Part shown: one piece after another, positions 29,296 through 37,389 of the stretch
Layout: each line of letters opens with the position of its first letter
Position numbering within the stretch: position 1 is the stretch's first letter
Assembly: GCF_016860545.1 (NCBI RefSeq)
Contig: NZ_BNEB01000002.1
Span: 1,364,001 to 1,428,000 of the forward strand
DNA length: 64,000 nt
Reading direction: 5' to 3'
Source: Streptomyces asoensis
GTDB taxonomy: Bacteria > Actinomycetota > Actinomycetes > Streptomycetales > Streptomycetaceae
Notes under the pieces: generated by a model
What the model saw: only the letters and a program-made list of their open reading frames with translations
What the model was told of the DNA's origin: nothing
Databases searched by the model: none
Position numbers and translations under genes: made by a program

Positions 29296-31917
29296 ATGCG
29301 TGACATGAACGAGGACGCGGCGGTCGGCGCCGCCCAGCGGGCGACCGCCGAGGCGATCGAGGGCGTCGGGGACCAGGGCCCGAGCGTGACGGACCTCCTG
29401 TCCATGCTCACCCCCACGCCCCCGCCGACACCGGCACAGGCCGCATCGCCCGGCCTCGCGGCCGCTGAGCCCGGCTGCGCGGTGACAGCGGACACCACAC
29501 CACCCCGACCTGCGCCTTCGCCGACCGCGCCCGCCGCCGGGCCGGTTGCGCCCGCATCGCCCGGTCCGGCGGCGGCCGAGGCTGCCGTACCGGCTTCGCC
29601 GGCCGCGGACGGCGTTCCGGCCGCGGAGCGGGCGCCCGTCCCGGGTCGGGGTAAGGCTTCCGGGGCGGGTGGGTCCGACGCGTCGATCGCGCCCGTCCCG
29701 GACGTGCGGGGTCTCGCCCTCGCCATCGCCGACGCGGCCGGACGCCATCTGCCGAAGGGGCGGCTGGACCTGGATACCGACTTCTTCGACGCCGGGGGCG
29801 GCTCCGTGCACGCGGTGGAACTCGCGGCGGAGCTGGAGCGCGATCTGGGCGTCGAGCTGAGCCTGGACGACGTGTTCGCCGACGCGCGCCCCCTCAGCCT
29901 GGCCCGCCGCTGGCTCGCGGCCACCGGCCTCACCACCGGTACCGTCCCCGAGACCTCCGGGGAGGCGGCCGCGCCGTCCGGAGCCGGGACACCGGCCGTC
30001 GCCGTCGTGCCCCGTGGCGCCCAGCCGGTCACCACCCTTGCCCTGCCCGACTTCCCGCCGTCCGGCGAGCCCCCGCACTCCCGGGCCCGGCAGGAGGACC
30101 TGGAACAGATCCTGGCCGATCTGGCCCTCGCCGACCGGCTGCCCTTCGTCCGCTCGCCCGAGCCGCTGCCGCCCCGGCGGATCCTGCTCACCGGCGCGAC
30201 GGGCTTCCTCGGCGGGCATCTGCTGCTGGACCTGCTCCGGCACAGCGACGCGCACGTCCACTGCCTGGTGCGCGGCGCGGACGAGGCGTCGGCCGCCGCC
30301 CGCCTCGGCGAGAGCCTGCGCGGCTACCGGCTGCCCTGGAACTCCGAGATCCGCCGCCGCGTCACCGTCGTCCCCGGCGATCTGCGCGAGCCCCGTCTCG
30401 GTCTCTCCGAGGAGCAGTGGCTCACCCTCGCCCGGGAGCTGGACAGTGTCGTCGGCGTGGCGGCGGCCGTGGACTTCCTGCGCGGCTACCGGTCCCTGCG
30501 GTCCGGCAACGTGCTCGGCACCCTCACCCTCGCCGAACTCGCCGCCACCGGACGGCCCAAGCCGCTGCACCACATCTCCTCGATCGCCGTGTTCAACGAG
30601 GTGGGCATCACCTCCATGGGGGAGGACGACCCCTTCGCGCACGTGGACGGGCTCGTCGCGGGCTACGACCAGTCCAAGTGGGCCGCCGAGACCGCCCTGC
30701 GCCGCGCCCGCGACCACGGCCTGGTGGTGTCCGCCCTGCGACCGGGCGGCATCGGCGGCCACAGCAGGACCGGCGCCTACAACCCCCAGGACCTGAGCAG
30801 CGGACTGATCTCGGCCTTCGGCCGCTTCCGCACGGTGCCGGCGTTCCGTCACCTCAATGTGGCACCGGTCGACTGGGTCAGCCGCGTGGCCGCGGCCGTC
30901 GTCTGCGAACCGGACGCGTGGGGCTTCGACTACCACCTCACCGGTGTGCCCGGCACCCTCGACGACGTCGTCCGGGACATGGCGTCGGGCGGCATGCACG
31001 TCCGGGTGCAGGACTGGGACGCATGGCGGGCCGACGTCCTGGCCCGTCTGGAGGCCGAGCCGGTCCCCGAACTCGGTTTCCTGACCCGGGTGTTGCGCAG
31101 CCCCACCGCCCTGAAGCTGTGCGAGGCCACGCTCGGCGGCCCGGCCGCCGTCGCCGCCCGCACCGACGCCCTCGTCGAGGCGCTCGGCCTGCCGCCCGCC
31201 GCGCGCTACGACGCCCGCGCCCAGCTGCGGACGTTCGAGAAGCTCGCCGAGGACGGTCTCGGCCGCCTCCCGGGCAAGGGCGACCAGCCCTACCTGTGGT
31301 TCGCCGAGACCGCCGAGGGCAGCGTCCGCGCCCTGGACGGCGGCACGGACGACACGCCCTGTGCCCTGTCCCTCACGCTCTCCGTCGCGAGCATGCACCA
31401 GCTCGTCGAGGAGCGCAGGATCGACGTCACCGGCGAGGTCGTGTGCCCGGCGATCCACGGCCGCCCGCTCACCGTCGTGTCCGGCGACGTCTGGGTCCGC
31501 CCCGACGAGGGCATCCCGCGCCATCACGGCCTCAAGCACCAACTCCTGCGCTACCGGATCGCGTTGAGTGACGAGGACGGCGAACTGTGGTGGCTGGAGG
31601 GCCACAAGCACGCGCGGGCCCGCCGTGACCTCTGGCACCAGACCCGCGCCCTGACGATCGAGGCCGGCCGCGAGGGCGGACCCGCCGTCCTGGCCGGCGA
31701 GGTCGTCGTCCCGGCCGACTCCTACGTGCGGGACCAGATCGACGGCATCAAGGTCGCACCGCACCTCACCGCGGGGGAGAAGCGCGCCGCCAAGCTGACC
31801 TGGCTCGCCTGGTTCGGCCTGGAGATGGGGCGCGGTCTGCTCGGCCCGTTCGCCCGGGCCGCCGCCGACCTGCTCGACCTGCGCCGCACCCCGAACCTCA
31901 CGGAGCAGCACCGATGA
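29296..31917 (+). CDS. ACP-thioester reductase with C-terminal GMC-fusion-like domain
   Basis: 873 residues; ATG 29296 with AAGGG 5 nt upstream, 32 bp after the PKS. A short helical N-terminus (5-40, possible docking element) and an Ala/Pro linker precede an ACP at about 135-215 (FDAGGGSVHAVEL, Ser170). The thioester-reductase SDR domain follows at about 292-650 (LLTGATGFLGGHLLLDLL, catalytic Tyr457 and Lys461 in GYDQSKWAAE). The last 210 residues (GRPLTVVSGDVWV, LLRYRIALSDEDGELWWLEGHK, DLWHQTRALTI) resemble, from memory, the middle domain of actinobacterial GMC oxidoreductase-hydrolase fusions. It should release the chain by NAD(P)H reduction to an aldehyde or alcohol. Its ACP is the only carrier downstream of the C domain. 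Stop overlaps the next start. Confidence 0.9.
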   Translation: MRDMNEDAAVGAAQRATAEAIEGVGDQGPSVTDLLSMLTPTPPPTPAQAASPGLAAAEPGCAVTADTTPPRPAPSPTAPAAGPVAPASPGPAAAEAAVPASPAADGVPAAERAPVPGRGKASGAGGSDASIAPVPDVRGLALAIADAAGRHLPKGRLDLDTDFFDAGGGSVHAVELAAELERDLGVELSLDDVFADARPLSLARRWLAATGLTTGTVPETSGEAAAPSGAGTPAVAVVPRGAQPVTTLALPDFPPSGEPPHSRARQEDLEQILADLALADRLPFVRSPEPLPPRRILLTGATGFLGGHLLLDLLRHSDAHVHCLVRGADEASAAARLGESLRGYRLPWNSEIRRRVTVVPGDLREPRLGLSEEQWLTLARELDSVVGVAAAVDFLRGYRSLRSGNVLGTLTLAELAATGRPKPLHHISSIAVFNEVGITSMGEDDPFAHVDGLVAGYDQSKWAAETALRRARDHGLVVSALRPGGIGGHSRTGAYNPQDLSSGLISAFGRFRTVPAFRHLNVAPVDWVSRVAAAVVCEPDAWGFDYHLTGVPGTLDDVVRDMASGGMHVRVQDWDAWRADVLARLEAEPVPELGFLTRVLRSPTALKLCEATLGGPAAVAARTDALVEALGLPPAARYDARAQLRTFEKLAEDGLGRLPGKGDQPYLWFAETAEGSVRALDGGTDDTPCALSLTLSVASMHQLVEERRIDVTGEVVCPAIHGRPLTVVSGDVWVRPDEGIPRHHGLKHQLLRYRIALSDEDGELWWLEGHKHARARRDLWHQTRALTIEAGREGGPAVLAGEVVVPADSYVRDQIDGIKVAPHLTAGEKRAAKLTWLAWFGLEMGRGLLGPFARAAADLLDLRRTPNLTEQHR

Positions 31918-33047
31918 TCTTCCGGACCACCCCCGCCCGCCGGCCGGCCCTGCGCAGGGTGCGGACCACACCCGCGCCCCGGCCCCTGCGCCACCGCCTC
32001 GACCCGGCCCGCGTCGAGGAGATCCCCCTGCGGGCCCCCGACGGCGTCCGCCTCGGCCTGACCCGCATCCACACCGGCGACACCGGACGCCCGGCCGTGC
32101 TGCTCCTGCACGGTCACACCGCGTCCGCGGACATGTTCCTGCTCCCCGAGACCCGCAACCTCGTCGACTCGCTCCTCGACGACGGCTACGAGCCCTGGCT
32201 GCTCGACTGGCGCGGCAGCTGCCGCCTGCCCTACAACGAGACCGGGCAGCGCTACACGTACGACGACGTGGCGCTGTACGACGTCCCGGCGGCGGTCTCC
32301 CACATCCGGGCGGCCACCGAGGACCGGCCCCTGTTCGTGGTGGCGCACTGCATCGGCTCCCTCGCCCTGTCGCTGAGCATGACGGCCGGACTCGTGCCCG
32401 GGCTCGCCGGGGTCGTCTCCCAAGGGGTGTTCCTCACGCCGAAGCTGGCGGGGCGCACCTCGCTGCGGATGTCCGTCGCCGGGGAGCTGCTGAAGACCCG
32501 GATCGACCACATCCCGGTCGACTTCCGCAAGGTCGGCCTGTGGTCCCGGTACACCCCGCTGTTCGCGCTGGCCTCGCGCGGGGCGACCTGCCCGGACCCG
32601 ACCTGCCAGATCCTGCACAACTCGGCCTGGGGGACCGGGGCCTCGCTCTTCGTCCACGAGAACCTGAGCGCGGCCACCCACGACCGGCTCGCCGAGCTGC
32701 TCGGCCCCGCCCCGCTGTGGATCCTGCCCCATCTGCGCCGGATCGAGCTGGCCCGCAGCGTGGTCCGCTGGCACGAGACCGACCGGCGCTACGCCGCACT
32801 GCCGCCCAACGCCCTGGACGCGGCCGGCCGCGTCGACGCACCGGTCCTGCTGCTGTCCGGCAGCGAGAACGGGCTGTGGCTCGATTCCCAGCGGCTCTGC
32901 CACGACGTCCTCGCCCACCGGCAGCCCCACCTGGACGTCCGGTACACGGAGATCCCGGGCTACGGTCACCTCGACACCTTCCTCGGCCGCGGCGCGGCGC
33001 TCGACGTCTTCGGACACATCCTCGAATTCCTGGGCGAACGACGGTGA
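31914..33047 (+). CDS. Alpha/beta hydrolase with Cys nucleophile (PhaC-like lipase box)
   Basis: 377 residues, ATG 31914 overlapping the reductase stop (ATGA), hence translationally coupled. The core is alpha/beta hydrolase: AVLLLHGHTASADMF (oxyanion HG), GYEPWLLDWRGS, acid loop VLLLSGSENGLW and late histidine in IPGYGHLDTFLG. The nucleophile elbow reads VVAHCIGSLALS, with Cys146 instead of Ser, as in PHA synthases, which are acyltransferases. It also resembles the hydrolase half of GMC oxidoreductase-hydrolase fusions. No signal peptide; the N-terminus is Arg/Pro-rich. Likely job: acyl transfer or cleavage on the lipid product. Function is inferred. Confidence 0.85.
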   Translation: MIFRTTPARRPALRRVRTTPAPRPLRHRLDPARVEEIPLRAPDGVRLGLTRIHTGDTGRPAVLLLHGHTASADMFLLPETRNLVDSLLDDGYEPWLLDWRGSCRLPYNETGQRYTYDDVALYDVPAAVSHIRAATEDRPLFVVAHCIGSLALSLSMTAGLVPGLAGVVSQGVFLTPKLAGRTSLRMSVAGELLKTRIDHIPVDFRKVGLWSRYTPLFALASRGATCPDPTCQILHNSAWGTGASLFVHENLSAATHDRLAELLGPAPLWILPHLRRIELARSVVRWHETDRRYAALPPNALDAAGRVDAPVLLLSGSENGLWLDSQRLCHDVLAHRQPHLDVRYTEIPGYGHLDTFLGRGAALDVFGHILEFLGERR

Positions 33048-33064
33048 CGGCAGCCCCGGCGGCC

Positions 33065-33087
33065 GGTTACCGTACGCGTCAGTAACC
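33065..33087. promoter_or_regulatory. Inverted repeat GGTTAC-N11-GTAACC upstream of second hydrolase
   Basis: Perfect 6-bp arms GGTTAC (33065-33070) and GTAACC (33082-33087), an AT-containing palindrome in very GC-rich DNA, ending 23 bp before ATG 33111. The position suits an operator over a promoter that would give the second hydrolase independent control. Motifs of this GTTAC...GTAAC kind occur before actinobacterial fatty-acid genes, but the regulator is not known. Confidence 0.45.
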
Positions 33088-33110
33088 AGGACCGCACCGC
33101 AGGAGGCACC

Positions 33111-33893
33111 ATGCCGCAGCTCGAAGTCGCCGGCGCAGCACTGACGTACGACGACGAGGGTCCGCGCGACGGCGACGGCGTGCCCCTGGTGTTCGTGCAC
33201 GGGTGGACGGCCAACCGGCACCGCTGGGACCACCAGGTGGCGCACTTCGCGCGTAAGCGCCGGGTGGTCCGGCTCGACCTGCGCGGGCACGGCGAGAGCG
33301 GCGGGGCGGGCGTGAAGACGGTCGCGGAACTGGCCGCGGACCTGCTCGCGCTCCTCGACCACCTGGAGATCGAGCGGTGCGTGCTGGTCGGCCACTCGAT
33401 GGGCGGCATGATCTCGCAGACCGTCGCCCTGTCCCACCCGGAGCGGGTGGAGCGCATGGTGCTGGTCAACTCCATCGGGCGGATGACCTACAGCCGGGGC
33501 CGGGGGCTGCTCATGGGCGTCTCCACCCTCGTCCCCTTCAAGCTGTTCGTCGCCGCGAACATCCAGCGCGCCTTCGCCCCCGGCTACCCCCGCGAGGAGA
33601 TCCGCGCCTACGTCAAGGCTTCCGCGGACACCCCGCGCGAGGTCGTGATGACGCTGTACGGCGCCATGCGGGCCTTCGACGTCCTGGACCGGGTGGGGGA
33701 GATCCAGGCCCCGACCCTGATGATCCACGGCTACCACGACATCCAGCTTCCGGTGCAGCAGATGCTGCGCATGGCCAAGGCCTATCCGGACGCCACGGTC
33801 CGCATCCTCGACGCCGGACACGAACTCCCCGTCGAGAAGCCCGCCGAGCTGACGGCGGCGATCGACGCGTTCGTCGGCGGCAAGCCCGCCTGA
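33111..33893 (+). CDS. Alpha/beta hydrolase (Ser nucleophile)
   Basis: 260 residues from ATG 33111 with AGGAGG about 4 nt upstream. Canonical alpha/beta hydrolase: oxyanion loop VFVHGWTANRHRW, LDLRGHGES, nucleophile elbow GHSMGGMISQ (Ser96), acid in MIHGYHDIQLP and histidine in LDAGHELPVEKP. No signal peptide. It follows the cluster after 63 bp with its own candidate operator. It could hydrolyse an ester or thioester intermediate of the lipid pathway or be an unrelated neighbour; substrate cannot be predicted. Confidence 0.88.
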   Translation: MPQLEVAGAALTYDDEGPRDGDGVPLVFVHGWTANRHRWDHQVAHFARKRRVVRLDLRGHGESGGAGVKTVAELAADLLALLDHLEIERCVLVGHSMGGMISQTVALSHPERVERMVLVNSIGRMTYSRGRGLLMGVSTLVPFKLFVAANIQRAFAPGYPREEIRAYVKASADTPREVVMTLYGAMRAFDVLDRVGEIQAPTLMIHGYHDIQLPVQQMLRMAKAYPDATVRILDAGHELPVEKPAELTAAIDAFVGGKPA

Positions 33894-33956
33894 CCGCCCG
33901 CCGGGGGGACCGCGTCCCGGTCCGCAGCGTGCGCACGCCGTCTCACCGCCTGCGTG

Positions 33957-35483
33957 TCAGCAAAAGCCGTCCGGGTCCGCCGCCTTCCAGTCCGCCTCCC
34001 AGGACCGCGGCGGCCCGGCGAGCAGCTCACCCGGCGCCAGCCACTCGTACAGTTCCGCGTACGAGCGGGCCGGACCGGTGTCCGACCGCCGCACCAGATG
34101 GGCGGGGCCGAGCCCGCCGGGGTCCCGCACGCCCATGGCCGCCATGATCCGTACGGCGTCGCGCACCGTCTCGTGCTGATGGAGCCGCACCCGCCGGGCC
34201 CCCTCGGCCACGTGCAGGGCGCGGGTCCGCAGCGGGTCCTGGGTCGCGACACCCGCCGGACAGCCGCCCGTGTGGCAGCGCAGGGCACCGACGCAGCCGA
34301 GGGCGCGCATCATCGAGCGGGCCGCGTTGGTGTAGTCGGCGCCCTGCGCGAGACGCCGCACGATGTCGGCGCCCGTGGCCACCCCGCCGCTCGCCCCGAT
34401 CCGGACCCCGCCCCGCAGCCCGACCCCGGTCAGCGCGTTGTGCACCGTGATCAGCCCCTCGGTGAGCCGCATGCCGAGGTGTCCGGCCAGGCCCGCCGGA
34501 GCCGCGCCCGTACCGCCCTCCGAGCCGTCCACGACCACGAAGTCCGGGGCGACGCCCTCCGCCACCATCGCCCTGCACACGGCGAGGAACTCCTGCCGCG
34601 ACCCGACGCACAGCTTGAACCCGGTCGGCTTGCCGCCCGCCAGCTCCCGCAACCGGGCCACGAACAGCACCAGTTCACGCGGCGTCGCGAACTCCCGGTG
34701 CCCCGCGGGCGACACCACCGTCTCGCCCGCCGGCACCTTCCGCTCCCGCGCGATCTCGGCGCTCACCTTCACCCCGGGGAGCACCCCGCCGGTGCCCGGG
34801 GACGCCCCCTGCGACAGCTTGAGCGACACGCACCTCACCTCGGGCAGCGCCGCCTTGTCCGCGAACTCCCGCGCGTCGAAGCCGCCGTCGGCGTCCCGGC
34901 AGCCGAAGTACCCCGTCCCGATCTCCCAGACGAGGTCGCCCCCGCCCCGCAGATGGTGCTCCGACAGCCCGCCCTCACCGGTGTCCTGCGCGAAACGCCC
35001 GAGCTCGGCACCCCGGTTGAGGGCCAGGACCGCACGCGCCGACAGCGCGCCGAAGCTCATCGCGGACACGTTCAGCAGCGCCATGTCGTAGGGCCGGGTG
35101 CAGCCCGGCCCGCCCACCCGCACCGACGGCGGCTCCTCGGACGCCTCCACCGGCCGCAGCGACGACACCAGGTACTCGTCGTCCGGGCCGTGCGCGACGC
35201 CGACGGGTACGGCGCGGACCTCCACGCCGTCGCCGGACGGCTCCCGCGCGCCGGCCGGGACGCGGCGCACCGCGGCCGGCTCCGGGCGGTACCGCAGACG
35301 GCCGACGAGCGGGTGGTTGCGCAGGACGGGGCGCCGCCGCTGGAGCAGGTCGCGGCCGCCCAGACAGGCCGCCGCCAGCAGCGGGACGGCCACGGTCCAC
35401 CACCACGGGGACCGTGCGAGCGAGGCGAGCACCGCCCCGGTCCCGAGCACCCACACCAGGAGCAGTGGCAGGAACCGGCGCAC
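33957..35483 (-). CDS. FMN-binding glutamate synthase (GltB-like) domain membrane-anchored protein
   Basis: 508 residues; start GTG 35483 follows directly on the TGA of the upstream gene. Two N-terminal hydrophobic stretches (LPLLLVWVLGTGAVLASL and WWTVAVPLLAAACLGG) anchor it to the membrane. The rest is the FMN/TIM-barrel domain of glutamate synthase: MSFGALSARAVLALNRGA, TGEGGLSEHH, VDGSEGGTGAAP, ALGCVGALRCHTGGCPAGVATQ (Cys cluster region). Stand-alone members lack the glutaminase domain and their real substrate is unsettled. It is in an operon with a secreted peptidase and convergent to the lipid cluster. Confidence 0.88.
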   Translation of the reverse strand: MRRFLPLLLVWVLGTGAVLASLARSPWWWTVAVPLLAAACLGGRDLLQRRRPVLRNHPLVGRLRYRPEPAAVRRVPAGAREPSGDGVEVRAVPVGVAHGPDDEYLVSSLRPVEASEEPPSVRVGGPGCTRPYDMALLNVSAMSFGALSARAVLALNRGAELGRFAQDTGEGGLSEHHLRGGGDLVWEIGTGYFGCRDADGGFDAREFADKAALPEVRCVSLKLSQGASPGTGGVLPGVKVSAEIARERKVPAGETVVSPAGHREFATPRELVLFVARLRELAGGKPTGFKLCVGSRQEFLAVCRAMVAEGVAPDFVVVDGSEGGTGAAPAGLAGHLGMRLTEGLITVHNALTGVGLRGGVRIGASGGVATGADIVRRLAQGADYTNAARSMMRALGCVGALRCHTGGCPAGVATQDPLRTRALHVAEGARRVRLHQHETVRDAVRIMAAMGVRDPGGLGPAHLVRRSDTGPARSYAELYEWLAPGELLAGPPRSWEADWKAADPDGFC

Positions 35484-37097
35484 TCAGCCGTCGTCCTCGT
35501 CGGGCCCGCAGGAACTGCCGGTGGGCGGGAGCGAACCGTACAGCAGGAAGTCGTCGACCTTGCGGTGCACGCACTTCGACGACCCGTACCCGGTGTGACC
35601 GTCGCCCTTGTTGTCGAGCACCACCGCCGAGGAGCCGAGCCGCTCCGCCGTCTCCACGGTCCAGCGGTAGGGCGTCGCCGGGTCCCCCCGTGTGCCCACC
35701 AGGAGCATCTTCGGGGAGTCCAGGTCTTTCACCTCGTCGCGGATGAAGTCCGTGCCCCTGGGGCGGCCGTAGCACATCAGGACCTCGTTGAGGCGGTAGC
35801 GGCCGAACACCGGGGACGCCTTGTCGTAGGCGGCCCGCAGCCTGGTGAGATCTGCCTTGACCTGCGCGGCCGTGGGGCGGTCGGGGTCGTCCGCGCAGTT
35901 GATCGCCATCAGTGCCGCGGGCAGGTTGTCGAGGGGGACGTCCTCCTCGTCGACGAGCGCCCCGGGGGAGGGGTCGGGGCGGCCCGCCGTGCGCAGCGGC
36001 AGCGGGAGGGCGGAGCCGCCGCCCGCGAACCCCAGGACCCCGCTCGCGTCGCCGCTCTCGACGAGCTGCGCCAGCGCCCGCTCCAGCAAAACCCACAGTT
36101 CCCGGCTGTACAGGCCCTGACCGAGGGCGGCGACGAGGTCCTGGCCGGAGAAGTCGGCGCCGAAGTCCGTCGGCACCGGATCCTCGTCGAGCGAGCGCAC
36201 GAGCCGGACGACCTCCTCGCGGCCCACGCGCGGATCCTGCCCGAACGGACAGGCGATGTCCTTCGTGCACCAGCCCACGAAGTCGTCCAGCGCCACCTGC
36301 TGCCCCCTGGCGCCCGCGACGCCCTGCTCGGTGAGCGGCTCGGTCAGGGTGTCGACACCGTCGAGCACCAGCCGGCCCACCCGGTCGGGGAAGCGGGCGG
36401 CGTACACCGCGCCGAGCCGGGTCCCGTAGGAGAAGCCCAGGTAGTTGAGGTCCTTGTCGCCGAGCGCCGCGCGCAGCACGTCGAGGTCCTTGGCCGCGTC
36501 GACCGTGCCGATGTGCGGCAGGACCGGACCGGAGTGCTCGGCGCAGTCGGCGGCGACCCGCCGCAACCGGTTCAGCAGGCCCTGGGGGTCGGTGAGCGCC
36601 GAGGCGTCCTCCAGGGTGCTCAACCCGCTGTCCTCGCCCTCCCCGCAGCTGACGGGGGAGGAGCGGCCCACCCCGCGGGGATCGAAGGACACGACGTCGT
36701 ACTCGTCGGTGAGGTCCATGAACTGTTTCCCGCCGTAGGCGAGTTCGGGGACACCCGCGCCCCCGGGGCCGCCGAAGTTGAGCACCACCGAACCGCGTTT
36801 GTCACCGGTGGCGCGGTAGCGGGCCAGCGCCAGCTCGAGCGTGCCGGCCCCGGGGCGGCCGTAGTCGAGCGGGACGGTCAGTCGGGCACACTGGAGATCG
36901 TCGGGCATGCCTTCGCCCTCGCAAGCCGACCACGCGATCTTCTGTCCGTAGAACCGGGACAGGTCGGGACGGTCGCCGCCGTCGGCGTTCCGGTTCGCGG
37001 TCGCGGTGGGCAGTCCCGCACCCACCAGGGTCAGGGCGGCGGTCGCGGCGAGCGCGCAGCGCCGCAGTCCGGGCCGCGTCGGCAGCTTGGCCAGCAT
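35484..37097 (-). CDS. Secreted tripeptidyl-aminopeptidase-like serine peptidase (TAP family)
   Basis: 537 residues. Start ATG 37097 has GGAGG exactly 5 nt upstream (37103-37107); the open frame to 37985 is not used. A signal peptide (LRRCALAATAALTLVGAG, cleavage near ATANR) is followed by an alpha/beta hydrolase of the Streptomyces lividans TAP/SlpD/SlpE type: VVLNFGGPGGAG oxyanion loop, YDVVSFDPRGVGRS, LGFSYGTRLGAVYA with the nucleophile Ser, C-terminal TAP domain with VGTRGDPATPYRWTVETAERL (Asp) and NKGDGHTGYGSSKCV (His). It removes tripeptides from the N-termini of extracellular proteins. Coupled to the FMN protein downstream. Confidence 0.9.
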   Translation of the reverse strand: MLAKLPTRPGLRRCALAATAALTLVGAGLPTATANRNADGGDRPDLSRFYGQKIAWSACEGEGMPDDLQCARLTVPLDYGRPGAGTLELALARYRATGDKRGSVVLNFGGPGGAGVPELAYGGKQFMDLTDEYDVVSFDPRGVGRSSPVSCGEGEDSGLSTLEDASALTDPQGLLNRLRRVAADCAEHSGPVLPHIGTVDAAKDLDVLRAALGDKDLNYLGFSYGTRLGAVYAARFPDRVGRLVLDGVDTLTEPLTEQGVAGARGQQVALDDFVGWCTKDIACPFGQDPRVGREEVVRLVRSLDEDPVPTDFGADFSGQDLVAALGQGLYSRELWVLLERALAQLVESGDASGVLGFAGGGSALPLPLRTAGRPDPSPGALVDEEDVPLDNLPAALMAINCADDPDRPTAAQVKADLTRLRAAYDKASPVFGRYRLNEVLMCYGRPRGTDFIRDEVKDLDSPKMLLVGTRGDPATPYRWTVETAERLGSSAVVLDNKGDGHTGYGSSKCVHRKVDDFLLYGSLPPTGSSCGPDEDDG

Positions 37098-37389
37098 CAG
37101 TGCCTCCAGGGACGCCCGCAGCGGTCCGGGAACGGCGCCCGAGCTCACGATAAGCGGCCCGCGGAAGGCCCGCCTCCGGGCGGGCGGGGCCTGGTCGCAG
37201 GCCCGCCGGGGCCCGTGGTCCGCCCGCCGTGCGGCGCCCGTACGAGGGGTTCGACACCAGTTCGAGGAGACGTCCCGTGAGGGACCCCCAAGGGGGTGAA
37301 TGGACGCGCGGGCATTACCCGCCCCGGTCCGGCGGCGTTCTACGGGTGCGGGCGAGTGCCCGCGATCCATGTCTGGAAGGCAGGGACCC

